Shown here one piece after another: positions 1-15,000 of a stretch of 64,000 bases of DNA. Under the pieces are notes generated by a model. That model did not search any database and had not been told where the DNA came from. It was given only the letters and a program-made list of their open reading frames with translations. Position numbers and translations under genes: made by a program. Location: assembly GCA_041879425.1 (NCBI GenBank), contig CP090855.1:62001-126000 (forward strand), read 5' to 3'. The stretch is from Vibrio pomeroyi (GTDB lineage Bacteria > Pseudomonadota > Gammaproteobacteria > Enterobacterales > Vibrionaceae). Numbering within the stretch: the stretch's first letter is position 1; each line of letters begins with the position of its first letter.

Positions 1-3000
1 TTTGATTCTGAAACGGTAAGCGAAACGTTCCAAATTAAAGTTGACGCAGAAAACGATGCAGCCGAAGTGGCTAATTTAGAACTCGATGTTGAAGAAGATG
101 GCACATTAACATTTACTGATGCTGATTTACTAGTGGGTGCGACCGACATTGATGGCGATGACCTATCTATCGGTGAGGTGACATACTCGGGAACGGATGG
201 TGTATTTACAAACAATGGTGATGGTACTTACTCCTTTGCACCGAATGAGAACTTCAATGGCGATGTAAGCCTCGACTTTACGGTCACGGATGGAACGGAG
301 CCAGTTTCTGCTAATGTTAATATTACCGTTACAGAAGTGAACGATCCACCGGTTGCGGGTTCAACCAGTTACTCGATTAGTGAAGATGAAGTGATTAATT
401 TCACTGAAGCGCAGTTACTGGCTCAATCGAGTGATGTGGAAGGCGATGTTAGCCTAGACAGTGTGACGTACACGGGCACTGACGGCATCTTAACGGCGAA
501 TGACGACGGTACTTACAGCTTTGCACCGAATGAGAACTTCAACGGTGGTGTGAGTCTAACGGTTGTGGTTGCCGATGAAGATGGTGAGAAAGTCTCGACG
601 ACGGCTGAAGTGGATGTGAAGCCGGTTAATGATGCGCCAGTAAGTGGTGATTTGGCTTACACGGTCAATGAAGACGCATCGATTACCTTGAGCCAAGCCC
701 AATTGTTGGGACAAGCGACCGATGTGGAAAGTGATGACCTAACGGCAGCGAACTTGTCTGTTGGTGGTAACGCGACGGTAACGGCAAACGATGACGGCAG
801 CTTCACAATTACACCGGATGCGAATTTCAATGGCGACATTGATATCTCCTTCGACCTAACGGATGGCACTGATACGGTGACCGCGACGGCAGACCTAACG
901 GTCAATCCGATGAGCGACCCAACGGTGGTGAGTGATGTTAGTTACAGCATTGATGAAGATGGCACATTAACGTTCACCGATGCGCAACTTCTGGCGGGTG
1001 CGTCAGATGCGGATGGTGAGACTTTAACGGTTGATTCAGTGACTTATTCGGGAACGGATGGTGTCTTCACTGATAATGGTGACGGTACTTACAGTTTCGC
1101 GCCGAATGAGAACTTCAATGGCGAAGTGGACCTAAGCTTCTCCGTGACAACTGGCTCAGAATCGGTGGATGCGACCATTGGTGTGACGGTTGACGCGGTG
1201 AACGATGCGCCATTGGCGGGCAGCACGTCTTACACGGTAAATGAAGATAACTCGATCACTATCAGTAATGAGCAGATACTTGCAAATTCGTCAGATATTG
1301 ATGGCGATGACATTAGTGTGAGTAGCGTAACTTACGGTGGCTCTGATGGTGTGTTTACGACCAACGATGATGGCACGTATACATTCGCGCCAAATGAGAA
1401 CTTCAACGGTGATGTGAGCTTCAACGTTGTTATCCGTGATGAGGACGGAGAAACCGCATCAACGACAGCGGGCCTAACCGTTGTTGAAGTGAACGATCCA
1501 CCGGTTGCGGGCTCAACCAGTTACTCCATTAATGAAGATGAAGTGATTAACTTTACTGAAGCGCAGTTACTGGCTCAATCGAGTGATGTGGAAGGTGATG
1601 TTAGCATTGATTTTGTAACGTATAGTGGAACGGATGGCATACTCAGAGCAAACGATGATGGTACATTTACGTTTGCGCCGAATGAGAACTTCAATGGTAA
1701 CGTAAGCTTAGATATTGTGGTATCAGATGAAGATGGTGTCACAGCATCGACGACAGCAGAAGTTGAGGTTGTTGCTGTCAACGATGTGCCGGTATCGAGT
1801 GATTTGGCGTACACCGTTAATGAAGATAACTCTATTACGTTAAGTCAAGAGCAATTACTTGCTCAAGCTTCGGATGCTGAAGGTGACGATCTAACGGCTT
1901 CGAACGTACAGGCGGGTGCTAATGCATCGTTGGTAGAGAATGCGGATGGCAGTTTCACCATCACACCTAACGAGGGTTACAGTGGCGATGTTGCATTGAC
2001 CTTTGATATCAGTGACGGTACCGATGCAGTTGAGACGAATATTGCTCTAACGGTCAATCCAGTTGCCGACTTGGAAACTGATGAAGATGTCGCACTGGAC
2101 TTCACACGAGATGAGCTGCTAGAAAAAGCTGGGCTCGACCCAGAAGACACAACGATAGGTGATATTGTTTTCTCTGGCGTTAATGTCACGGTTGCTGAAA
2201 ATGATGATGGTAGCTTTACCGTTACCCCGGATGCTGATTTCCATGGTGATGCTGAGGTTAGCTATAGCGTACAAGATACTGATGGTAATGTACTGACTGA
2301 ATTAAATTTGGATCTGTTGGTTAACGCAGTCAATGATGCACCGGACGCTGGTGACGAGATTAATGTCTCGGCAACAGAAGATGTAGCAGCAACCGCTCTA
2401 TTTGAGGCATCTATACGTCTTGATGCACAGCCGGAGCATGGTGTTGTTGAAATGAATGTTGATGGAGAGTGGGTGTCTTTAGAGGCCGGTGTCAATGTTG
2501 CACCGGATACTGAAGTGCGCTTTGTTCCTAACGAAGATTCACTGTTCACAGCGGAGGCGGGTAAGTCAGAAGCACAGCACTTTCAAAATGATCAACTGGA
2601 GGATTGGGGGACGGTCATTGATGATCATACCATTCAATCGGTCACTGATGATCTGACGATCACGTTCACTGCCAATAATACCACTTTCGATACTGATAAC
2701 CACACTCACAAGTTCTTTAAAGGGCTAAGCGATGCAGACGCTCCTAAGTGGAGTAATGTTGATTCAGGTTTTGAAGGGGATGAGAGCCTTTCTATTGCAT
2801 TTGATGGACAAGAGATTAATGAGGTAGATCTCTTGTTGAATGGTTTGGATTGGCAGTTCTCAGACAAGTGGGGGGACCGAAATGACGTTGAAATTTTGGT
2901 CTACAACACTGACGGTGAGTTGATAGAGACCACTCAAAATGATGTTCCTTGGTCTGGTTATGGAGACAATACTGCTAGCTTTACAGTGACGGCAAATGAG

Positions 3001-6000
3001 CCAATTGGACACGTTGAGGTTGGCGTCGCTGATGATAAAGAAGTGGGTATTTATGGTGGCTTTACATTACTTGGTGTAACGGCAAAATATGTACCAGAAA
3101 CGACCTTACAGTTCACCTCCGTATCAGAAAATGGCACTGAAGTCACTGAAGACATCACAATCAACCCACACAGTGATGATTTTGATGGGGTCGACCTGTC
3201 AGAGCAATTAACTGACCTAGTTGATAATAATACAGCGGACGGGACGTTAGATGGCACATACCTATTTACGAAAGCGGACTTGTTGGCACAAGCGTCGGAT
3301 GTAGATGGAGATGACCTTGATATTACGGACCTAGCGCTTGTCGGCGATGATGCCACTTTGGTCGATAACGAAGATGGCACCTGGACATTGACACCGAGTG
3401 AGAACTTTAATGGTGAGGTTCAGTTAACGTATAACGTCACTGATGGAGAGTTAGTGGATTCAAACACCATTAACGTTAACTTTGCGGCTGTTAATGATAC
3501 GACAGAGGTTGAAGATCAAAACTTCACGTTAGAAGAAGACGGTACGTTAACTTTCACAGATGCTGATTTATTGGCGGGTGCGACCGACATTGATGGAGAC
3601 GATCTGTCTATCAGTGATGTGAGTTACGCAGGTACAGACGGCGTCTTCACTGATAATGGTGATGGCACTTACTCGTTTGCACCGAATGAGAACTTCAATG
3701 GTGATGTAAGCCTCAACTTTACGGTAACCGATGGTACCGAGCCAGTTGATGCGAATATGAATGTGACGGTGACAGAAGTAAACGATGCACCGGTCGCGGG
3801 TTCAACCAGTTACTCAGTGAATGAAGATGAAGTGATTAACTTCACTGAAGCGCAGTTACTGGCTCAATCGAGTGATGTGGAAGGCGATGTCAGCCTAGAC
3901 AGTGTGACGTACAAGGGTACTGACGGCATCTTAACGGCGAATGATGACGGTACTTACAGCTTTGCTCCGAATGAGAACTTCAACGGTGGTGTGAGCTTAA
4001 CGGTTGTGGTTGCCGATGAAGATGGTGAGAAAGTATCGACGACAGCTGAAGTGGATGTGAAGCCGATTAATGATGCTCCGGTTGCAGGCAGCACGTCTTA
4101 CACAGTGAATGAAGATAACTCGATCACCATCAGTAACGAGCAGTTGTTAGCGAACTCCTCGGATGTAGAAGGTGATGTGTCGGTAAGTACGGTAACTTAC
4201 GGTGGCTCTGATGGTGTGTTTACGACTAACGATGATGGCACGTATACGTTTGCACCGAATGAGAACTTCAACGGTGATGTGAGCTTCAATGTAGTAATCC
4301 AAGATGAGGATGGAGAAACTGCATCAACGACAGCGGGTCTAACCGTCGTAGAAGTGAACGATCCACCGGTTGCGGGTTCAACCAGTTACTCCATTAATGA
4401 AGATGAAGTGATTAACTTCACTGAAGCGCAGTTACTGGCTCAATCGAATGATGTGGAAGGCGATGTTAGCCTAGACAGTGTAACGTACACGGGTACTGAC
4501 GGTATCTTAACGGCAAATGACGACGGTACTTACAGCTTTGCACCGAATGAGAACTTCAACGGTGGTGTGAGTCTAACGGTTGTGGTTGCCGATGAAGATG
4601 GTGAGAAAGTATCGACGACGGCTGAAGTAGATGTGAAGCCGGTTAATGATGCGCCAGTAAGTGGTGATTTGGCTTACACGGTCAATGAAGACGCATCGAT
4701 TACCTTGAGCCAAGCCCAATTGTTGGCACAAGCGACCGATGTGGAAAGCGATGACCTAACGGCAGCGAACTTGTCTGTTGGTGGTAACGCGACGGTAACG
4801 GCAAACGATGACGGCAGCTTCACAATTACACCGGATGCGAATTTCAATGGCGACATTGATATCTCCTTCGACCTAACGGATGGCACTGATACGGTGACCG
4901 CAACGGCAGACCTAACGGTTAATCCGATGAGCGACCCAACAGTGGTGAGTGACGTTAGTTACACCATTGATGAAGATGGCACATTAACGTTTACCGATGC
5001 GCAACTTCTGGCGGGAGCGTCAGATGCCGATGGTGAAACGCTATCGATTGACTCCGTGACTTACACTGGAACGGATGGTGTTTTAACAAACAACAATGAC
5101 GGTACTTACAGCTTTGAGCCGAATGAGAACTTCAATGGCGAAGTGGACCTAAGCTTCTCCGTGACAACTGGCTCAGAAACGGTGGATGCCACCATTGGTG
5201 TGACGGTTGACGCGGTGAATGATACGCCATTGGCGGGCAGCACGTCTTACACGGTGAATGAAGATAACTCGATCACCATCAGTAACGAGCAGTTGTTAGC
5301 GAACTCCTCGGATGTAGAAGGTGATGTGTCGGTAAGTACCGTAACTTACGGGGGCTCTGATGGTGTGTTTACGACTAACGATGATGGCACGTACACGTTT
5401 GCACCGAATGAGAACTTCAATGGCGATGTAAGCTTCAATGTTGTAGTCGCAGATGAGGACGGAGAAACTGCATCAACGACAGCGGGTCTAACCGTTGTAG
5501 AAGTGAATGATCCACCAGTTGCGGGTTCAACCAGTTACTCCATTAATGAAGATGAAGTGATTAACTTCACTGAAGCGCAGTTACTGGCTCAATCGAGTGA
5601 TGTGGAAGGCGATGTCAGCCTAGACAGTGTGACGTACACGGGCACTGACGGCATCTTAACGGCGAATGATGACGGTACTTACAGCTTTGCACCGAATGAG
5701 AACTTCAACGGTGGTGTGAGCTTAACGGTTGTGGTTGCCGATGAAGATGGTGAGAAAGTATCGACGACAGCTGAAGTGGATGTGAAGCCGGTTAATGATG
5801 CGCCAGTGAGCGGTGATTTGGCTTACACGGTCAATGAAGATACGTCGATTACCTTGAGCCAAGCACAATTGTTGGCACAAGCGACAGATGTGGAAGGCGA
5901 TGACCTAACGGCAGCGAACTTGTCTGTTGGCGGTAATGCGACAGTGACGGCAAACGATGACGGCAGCTTCACTATTACGCCGGATGCGAATTTCAATGGT

Positions 6001-9000
6001 GACATTGATATCTCGTTCGACCTAACGGACGGTACCGATACAGTGACCGCGACGGCAGACCTAACGGTCAATCCGATGAGCGATCCAACGGTGGTGAGTG
6101 ATGTTAGTTACACCATTGATGAAGATGGCTCATTAACATTCACCGATGCGCAACTTCTGGCGGGTGCGTCAGACGCCGATGGTGAAACGCTGTCGATTGA
6201 CTCCGTGACTTACACAGGAACGGATGGTGTTTTAACAAACAACAATGACGGTACTTACAGCTTTGAGCCGAATGAGAACTTCAATGGCGAAGTGGACCTA
6301 AGCTTCTCCGTGACAACTGGTTCCGAAACGGTGGATGCGACCATTGGTGTGACGGTTGATGCGGTGAACGATGCGCCATTGGCGGGCAGCACGTCTTACA
6401 CGGTGAATGAAGATAACTCGATCACCATCAGTAACGAGCAGATACTTGCAAATTCGTCAGATATTGATGGCGATGACATTAGCGTGAGTACCGTCACTTA
6501 CGGTGGCTCTGATGGCGTGTTTACGACCAACGATGATGGCACGTACACATTCGCGCCAAATGAGAACTTCAACGGTGATGTGAGCTTCAATGTTGTTATC
6601 CGTGATGAGGACGGAGAAACCGCATCCACGACAGCGGGCCTAACCGTTGTTGAAGTGAACGATCCACCGGTTGCGGGCTCAACCAGTTACTCCATTAATG
6701 AAGATGAAGTGATTAACTTCACGGAGGCGCAGTTACTGGCTCAATCGAGTGACGTGGAAGGCGATGTCAGCCTAGACAGTGTGACGTACACGGGTACTGA
6801 CGGCATCTTAACGGCGAATGACGACGGTACTTACAGCTTTGCTCCGAATGAGGACTTCAATGGTGGTGTGAGCTTAACGGTTGTGGTTGCCGATGAAGAT
6901 GGTGAGAAAGTATCGACGACGGCTGAAGTGGATGTGAAGCCGGTTAATGATGCGCCAGTAAGTGGTGATTTGGCTTACACGGTCAATGAAGACGCATCGA
7001 TTACCTTGAGCCAAGCCCAATTGTTGGGACAAGCGACCGATGTGGAAACCGATGACCTAACGGCAGCGAACTTGTCTGTTGGTGGTAACGCGACGGTAAC
7101 GGCAAACGATGACGGCAGCTTCACAATTACACCGGATGCGAATTTCAATGGCGACATTGATATCTCCTTCGACCTAACGGATGGCACTGATACGGTGACC
7201 GCAACGGCAGACCTAACGGTTAATCCGATGAGCGACCCAACAGTGGTGAGTGATGTTAGTTACACCATTGATGAAGATGGCTCATTAACGTTCACCGATG
7301 CGCAACTTCTGGCGGGTGCGTCAGACGCCGATGGTGAAACGCTGTCGATTGACTCCGTGACTTACACAGGAACGGATGGTGTTTTAACAAACAACAATGA
7401 CGGTACTTACAGCTTTGAGCCGAATGAGAACTTCAATGGCGAAGTGGACCTAAGCTTCTCCGTGACAACTGGCTCAGAAACGGTGGATGCCACCATTGGT
7501 GTGACGGTTGACGCGGTGAATGATACGCCATTGGCGGGCAGCACGTCTTACACGGTGAATGAAGATAACTCGATCACCATCAGTAACGAGCAGTTGTTAG
7601 CGAACTCCTCGGATGTAGAAGGTGATGTGTCGGTAAGTACCGTAACTTACGGTGGCTCTGATGGTGTGTTTACGACTAACGATGATGGCACGTACACGTT
7701 TGCACCGAATGAGAACTTCAATGGCGATGTAAGCTTCAATGTTGTAGTCGCAGATGAGGACGGAGAAACTGCATCAACGACAGCGGGTCTAACCGTTGTA
7801 GAAGTGAATGATCCACCAGTTGCGGGTTCAACCAGTTACTCCATTAATGAAGATGAAGTGATTAACTTCACTGAAGCGCAGTTATTGGCGCAATCGAGCG
7901 ACGTGGAAGGTGAGGTCAGCCTAGACAGTGTGACATACACGGGCACTGACGGCATTTTTATTTCAAATAGTGATGGTACGTTTACGTTTGCGCCGAATGA
8001 GAACTTCAATGGTAACGTAAGCTTAAATATTGTGGTATCGGATGAAGATGGTGTAACAGCGTCGACGACAGCAGAAGTTGAGGTTGTTGCTGTCAACGAT
8101 GCGCCAGTATCCAGTGATTTGGCGTACACCATTAATGAAGATAACTCTATTACGTTAAGCCAAGAGCAATTACTGGCACAGGCGACGGATGTAGAAGGTG
8201 ATGACCTAACGGCTGCAAACGTACAGGTTGGTGCAAATGCATCGGTGGAAGAGAATGATGATGGCAGTTTCACCATCACACCTAACGAGGGTTACAGTGG
8301 CGATGTTGCATTGACCTTTGATATCAGTGACGGTACCGATGCAGTTGAGACGAATATTGCTCTAACGGTCAACCCAGTTGCCGACTTGGAAACCGATGAA
8401 GATGTCGCACTGGACTTCACACGAGATGAGCTGCTAGAAAAAGCTGGGCTCGACCCAGAAGACGCAACGATAGGTGATATTGTTTTCTCTGGTGTTAATG
8501 TCACGGTTGCTGAGAATGATGATGGTAGCTTTACCATTACCCCGGATGCAGATTTCCATGGTGATGCTGAGGTTAGCTATAACGTACAAGATACCGATGG
8601 TAATGTACTGACTGAATTAAATTTGGATCTGTTGGTTAACGCAGTCAATGATGCACCGGACGCCGGAGACGAGATTAATGTCTCAGCAACAGAAGATATG
8701 GCAGCAACCGCTCTATTTGAGGAATCTATACGTCTTGATGCTCAACCGGAGCATGGTGTTGTTGAAATGAATGTTGATGGAGAGTGGGTCTCTCTAGAGG
8801 CAGGTGTCAATGTTGCGCCGGATACTGAAGTGCGTTTTGTACCCAATGAAGATGCAATAATTACAACGACTTTAGGGACTCAAGAAGTAGGTGATGCTGT
8901 AAGCATGGCTGATTGGGGAGAATTAATTGACTCGCAAACTATCCATCATAGTACAGATGACTTAACTGTAACATTAACCGCAAATAACACAGACTTTAAG

Positions 9001-12000
9001 GCAACTGACTTTAGAGGCACTTATGATGATGGTTTAGGAGACTCTGATAGATATGGTCCTGAACATGGGTTCAAAAATAATGAGTCGATTACTGTTGAAT
9101 TCGATGGAAAAGGTGTCCATGAAGTTAACCTGACGTTAAATGGGCTTGATAATAGCTTTATTTCAAGTAATGAAGTTGAAATATTAGCTTACAACCTCGA
9201 AGGGAATTTGATCCAAACGGTTCAAGAAAACGTTAATGTCGGCGGTTTTAGTGATTCTGATGGTTCTTTTTCTGTTCAAACAGACGAACCTATTGCAAGA
9301 GTTGAAATAGGTGTAGCGGATGGTTCCTCATTACATGGGTTTCAACTATTTAATTTGTCGGTGAAGCATATCCCAGAGACAACGCTATCATTCACTTCAG
9401 TGGCTAGTGATGGTAATGAAGTTAGTGATGAATTTGTGGTTAATGATTATGATTTGACTGCGCAGTTGACGAACCTAGTTGATAGTAATACGGCAGACGG
9501 GACGTCAGATGGCACATATCTATTTACGAAAGCGGACTTGTTGGCACAAGCGTTGGACGTAGATGGAGATGACCTTGATATTACTGACCTAGCGCTTGTC
9601 GGCGATGATGCCACTTTGGTCGATAACGAAGATGGCACTTGGACATTGACACCGAGTGAGAACTTTAATGGTGAGGTTCAGTTAACATATAACGTCACTG
9701 ACGGAGAGTTAGTGGATTCAAACACCATTAACGTTAACTTTGCGGCTGTTAATGATACGACAGAGGTTGAAGATCAAAACTTCACGTTAGAAGAAGACGG
9801 TACGTTGACCTTCACGGATGCCGATTTACTAGCGGGTGCGACCGACATTGATGGCGACGACCTGTCTATTAGTGAGGTGACTTACTCGGGTACAGACGGT
9901 GTTTTCACTGATAATGGTGATGGGACTTACTCGTTTGCACCGAATGAGAACTTCAACGGTGATGTAAGCTTCGACTTTACGGTGACAGATGGTACTGAAC
10001 CCGTTGCAGCCAATATGAATGTGACTGTGACAGAAGTGAACGATCCACCGGTTGCGGGTTCAACCAGTTACTCCATTAATGAAGATGAAGTGATTAACTT
10101 CACTGAAGCGCAGTTACTGGCGCAATCAAGTGACGTGGAAGGTGAGGTCAGCCTAGACAGTGTGACGTACACGGGCACTGACGGTATCTTAACGTCGAAT
10201 GACGACGGCACCTACAGCTTTGCACCGAATGAAAACTTCAACGGTGGTGTGAGTCTAACGGTTGTGGTTGCCGATGAAGACGGTGAGAAAGTCTCGACAA
10301 CGGCCGACGTGGATGTGAAGGCGGTTAATGATGCGCCAGTGAGCGGTGATTTGGCTTACACGGTCAACGAAGATGCGTCGATTACCTTGAGCCAAGCCCA
10401 ATTATTGGCACAAGCGACCGATGTTGAAAGCGATGACCTAACGGCAGCGAACTTATCTGTTAGCGGTAATGCAACGGTGACGGCTAACGATGACGGCAGC
10501 TTCACAATTACACCAGAGGCCGACTTCAATGGTGACATTGATATCTCCTTCGACCTAACGGACGGCACCGATACGGTGACCGCTAAGGCAGACCTAACGG
10601 TCAATCCGATGAGTGACCCAACGGTGGTGAGCGATGTTAGCTACACCATTGATGAAGATGGCACCTTATCGTTTACCGATACCCAACTGCTTGCGGGTGC
10701 AGCCGACGTGGATGGTGAGACTTTAACAGTCGATTCAGTGACTTATTCAGGAACGGATGGTGTCTTCACTGATAATGGTGACGGTACTTACAGTTTCGCG
10801 CCGAATGAGAACTTCAATGGCGAAGTGGACCTTAGCTTCTCAGTGACTACTGGTTCGGAAACGGTAGACGCCACCATTGGTGTGACGGTCGATGCGGTGA
10901 ACGATACGCCATTGGCGGGTAGCACGTCTTATACCGTGAATGAAGATCACTCGATCACCATCAGTAACGCTCAGTTGTTAGCTAACTCGTCAGATATTGA
11001 TGGTGATGATATTAGCGTGAGTACCGTCACTTACGGTGGCTCTGATGGTGTGTTTACAACCAACGATGATGGTACGTATACGTTTGCACCGAATGAGAAC
11101 TTCAACGGTGATGTGAGCTTCAATGTTGTCATCCGTGATGAGGACGGAGAAACGGCGTCAGCGACAGCGGGCCTAACCGTTGTAGAAGTGAACGATCCAC
11201 CAGTTGCGGGCTCAACCAGTTACTCCATTAATGAAGATGAAGTGATTAACTTCACTGAAGCGCAGTTATTGGTTCAATCGAGCGACGTGGAAGGCGAGGT
11301 CAGCCTAGACAGTGTGACGTACACGGGCACTGACGGCATCTTAACGGCGAATGACGACGGCACCTACAGCTTTGCACCGAATGAGAACTTCAATGGTGGC
11401 GTGAGCTTAACGGTTGTGGTTGCCGATGAAGATGGTGAGAAAGTATCGACGACAGCTGAAGTGGATGTGAAGCCGGTTAATGATGCGCCAGTGAGCGGTG
11501 ATTTGGCTTACACGGTCAACGAAGATGCGTCGATTACCTTGAGCCAAGCACAATTGTTGGCACAAGCGACAGATGTGGAAGGCGATGACCTAACGGCAGC
11601 GAACTTGTCTGTCGGTGGTAACGCGACAGTGACGGCAAATGATGACGGCAGCTTCACTATTACGCCGGATGCGGACTTCAATGGCGACATTGATATCTCC
11701 TTCGACCTAACGGACGGCACCGATACGGTGACCGCGACGGCTGACTTAACGGTGAATCCGATGAGTGACCCAACGGTGGTGAGCGATGTTAGCTACACCA
11801 TTGATGAAGATGGCACCTTATCGTTTACCGATACCCAACTGCTTGCGGGTGCATCCGACGCGGATGGTGAGACTTTAACAGTCGATTCAGTGACTTATTC
11901 GGGAACGGATGGTGTCTTCACTGATAATGGTGACGGTACTTACAGTTTCGCGCCGAATGAGAACTTCAATGGCGAAGTGGACCTAAGCTTCTCAGTGACT

Positions 12001-15000
12001 ACTGGTTCGGAAACGGTAGACGCCACCATTGGTGTGACGGTCGATGCGGTGAACGATACGCCATTGGCGGGTAGCACGTCTTATACCGTGAATGAAGATC
12101 ACTCGATCACCATCAGTAACGCTCAGTTGTTAGCTAACTCGTCAGATATTGATGGTGATGATATTAGCGTGAGTACCGTTACTTACGGTGGCTCTGATGG
12201 TGTGTTTACAACCAACGATGATGGTACGTATACGTTTGCACCGAATGAGAACTTCAACGGTGATGTGAGCTTCAATGTTGTCATCCGTGATGAGGACGGA
12301 GAAACGGCGTCAACGACAGCGGGCCTAACCGTTGTAGAAGTGAACGATCCACCGGTCGCGGGTTCAACCAGTTACTCCATTAATGAAGATGAAGTGATTA
12401 ACTTCACTGAAGCGCAGTTACTGGCTCAATCGAGTGATGTGGAAGGCGATGTCAGCCTAGACAGTGTGACGTACACGGGCACTGACGGCATCTTAACGGC
12501 GAATGATGACGGTACTTACAGCTTTGCACCGAATGAGAACTTCAACGGTGGTGTGAGTCTAACGGTTGTGGTTGCCGATGAAGATGGTGAGAAAGTATCG
12601 ACGACGGCTGAAGTGGATGTGGAGCCGGTTAATGATGCGCCAGTAAGTGGTGATTTGGCTTACACGGTCAATGAAGACGCATCGATTACCTTGAGCCAAG
12701 CCCAATTGTTGGGACAAGCGACCGATGTGGAAACCGATGACCTAACGGCAGCGAACTTGTCTGTTGGTGGTAACGCGACGGTAACGGCAAACGATGACGG
12801 CAGCTTCACAATTACGCCGGATGCGAATTTCAATGGCGACATTGATATCTCCTTCGACCTAACGGATGGCACTGATACGGTGACCGCTACGGCTGACTTA
12901 ACCGTTAATCCAGTTAATGATGCACCTCAGTCGACTTCTCTTACTATAGAGGGTACCGAAGATACAACTATTGTTATCACTCAAGAAATGTTGTTGGCAA
13001 ACGCTTCTGATATTGATAATGCCAATGGTGAGCTGTCCGCTTCGGATCTTGTTATTGACGAGCAGTATGGTGCATTAATTGATAACGGTGATGACACTTG
13101 GTCGTTTACACCAGCTCAAGATCTAAATGGCGAAATACCAATGTCATTTAATGTGAGCGACGGTGAGTTAACTACATCGGTTGATGGAAAGCTTGACCTA
13201 GAAGCGACTAATGATGCTCCAGAGGCCCCAACCATTCAGATGCAAGGTGAAGAAGATGTCGTGATGGTCATTGACCCAGCGTACATCGCGGATCAAGTGA
13301 CGGACCTTGATGGTGATGAGATCAGCATCGAAAGCATTACGGTTCGAGCTCCTGCAAACGCAACCTTAACTCAGCAACCAGACGGCATGTATCACTTAGT
13401 CACTACTCAAGACTTTAATGGCTTAGTAGAACTAGGGTATCAAGCAACCGATGGCGAAGAAGTGGTAGATGGCTCGCTGAACGTAGACGTTATTCCAGTT
13501 AACGATGCGCCGTTCAATGTCGGTAACGCAATGATGACGACAGACGAAGATGGCGCGTTCACCTTCGATGCTGGTGACTTAATGAATCTGTTCGGTGACA
13601 TTGATACCGCTGACCTTGTTGTTTCACGCATTATCACTGCAGACGGTGAAGATGGCGGTGAAGTCACTGACAATGGTGATGGCACTTGGACATTCACACC
13701 AACGGGCGACTTTGCAGGCGTTTCTGACCTACAAGTTGTGGTGAGTGATGGTGAGTTTGAAACGGTTCTAGATGTTCCTGTGTACGTTCGTCCTGTTGCG
13801 GATGGCGCGGTGATTACAACCGACCATGACGGTCCGCTTGTCTTCGGTGAAGATGAAACAGGTCACCTAGGATTGAACGTTGGCTTAGTCGATGATTCAG
13901 AAACCCTAAGTAACTTAGTGATGACTGGTTTCCCTGTTGGTTTTGAAGTGACTGATGGTGTGAACACCGTCATGATCACTGAACCGGGTCAATACATTGA
14001 CTTGTTCGACTGGGATATCTCAAACATTCAAATGACGCCTCCTGAAGACTTCCACGGCGAGTTCTTCGTAACCGTAAGTGCAACCACTGTCGATTACGGA
14101 GATGAGCCAGAAGCGTTCGAAGATGGCATCGATTCTGGTGACTTTGAAACGGTAGCGGGTGATTCCATCATTCTTACCGCAGACGACCTAATTGGGTTGG
14201 CTGAGAATGTCGATGCAGACAGTGAAGATGAAGTGAAACTGGTTCATCTTGCAGACCGCAGTCATGGCGAGATTGTCGATAATGGCGATGGCACCTGGAC
14301 GTTCACACCTGCACCGGGCTTTACTGGCGAAGCAGACATTGCTTACGTAGTCGATAAAGATGGCGTGCTTCATGATGAGCAAACTGGCGTGGTCGTGAAA
14401 GAGGGCGACTCACAAGAGAATGCAGCACCAGAAGTTAACAGCATCACAACTACCGAAATCGCAGCGGACGCTACCTTGTCGTTCACTGACGAAGACATGT
14501 TAGCGAACCTGAGCGATGCAGAAGGCGATAGCTTGAGCATTGAGTCAGTGAGCTTGATAGAAGGTCAGGGCGTGATAGAGAGCGATAACCAAGGCAATTA
14601 TCAATTCACACCTGCTGAAGATTACACCGGCGATGTTCAAGTTGGATTTATAGCGACCGATGGCGAAAACCGCATTGAAAGCTTCTTCAACGTAGATATC
14701 CAAGGTGGCGATGAAGCAGCAGCGAGTGAAGGCTATGCCTTAACGGATGATGGTTCATTAGCTATCACAGAGTCTCAGCTAGTGGCTGAATTGGGCGTTA
14801 GCGATACAGCACAAGTTGTTAGTGTTGCAGACGCGAACGATGCAGGCTTCTTCGCTGAATCTGGTGAAGGCGAATGGACATACTGGCCAAACGAAGACTT
14901 CGACGGCAACTTAGTGATGAATGTCGATGTTAACGATGGTGGTGAAGTATCGAGCCATAGCTTGAGCATCCAAGTAGCCGATGATTCAGCACAGAGTGAT

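Larger units (their letters stand above)
352..12910 (+). repeat. Higher-order tandem repeat, 1152-bp unit of four 96-aa domains
   Basis: Four domain types recur in fixed order. A starts VAGSTSYS, B starts VSGDLAYT, C starts VVSDVSYT and D starts LAGSTSYT. One full unit runs 352-1503 (288+285+288+291 = 1152 bp), and the next A begins at 1504. Further A copies begin near 3792, 4368, 5518, 6670, 7819, 10051, 11203 and 12355. The array is broken by special domains (near 2068-3791 and 8383-10050) that occur twice in the same order. Coordinates mark the outer limits, not an unbroken array. Confidence 0.85.

Noticed and set aside
352..12910. CRISPR or satellite array
   Set aside because: The repeats are 288 and 1152 bp long, keep one open frame and encode cadherin-like domains.
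657..14969. Regularly spaced open frames on the minus strand inside the adhesin gene
   Set aside because: They recur with the repeat period and are rich in Ser/Val/Thr because the sense codons are GAT/GGT/ACG-biased; no ribosome-binding sites or independent conservation are seen.
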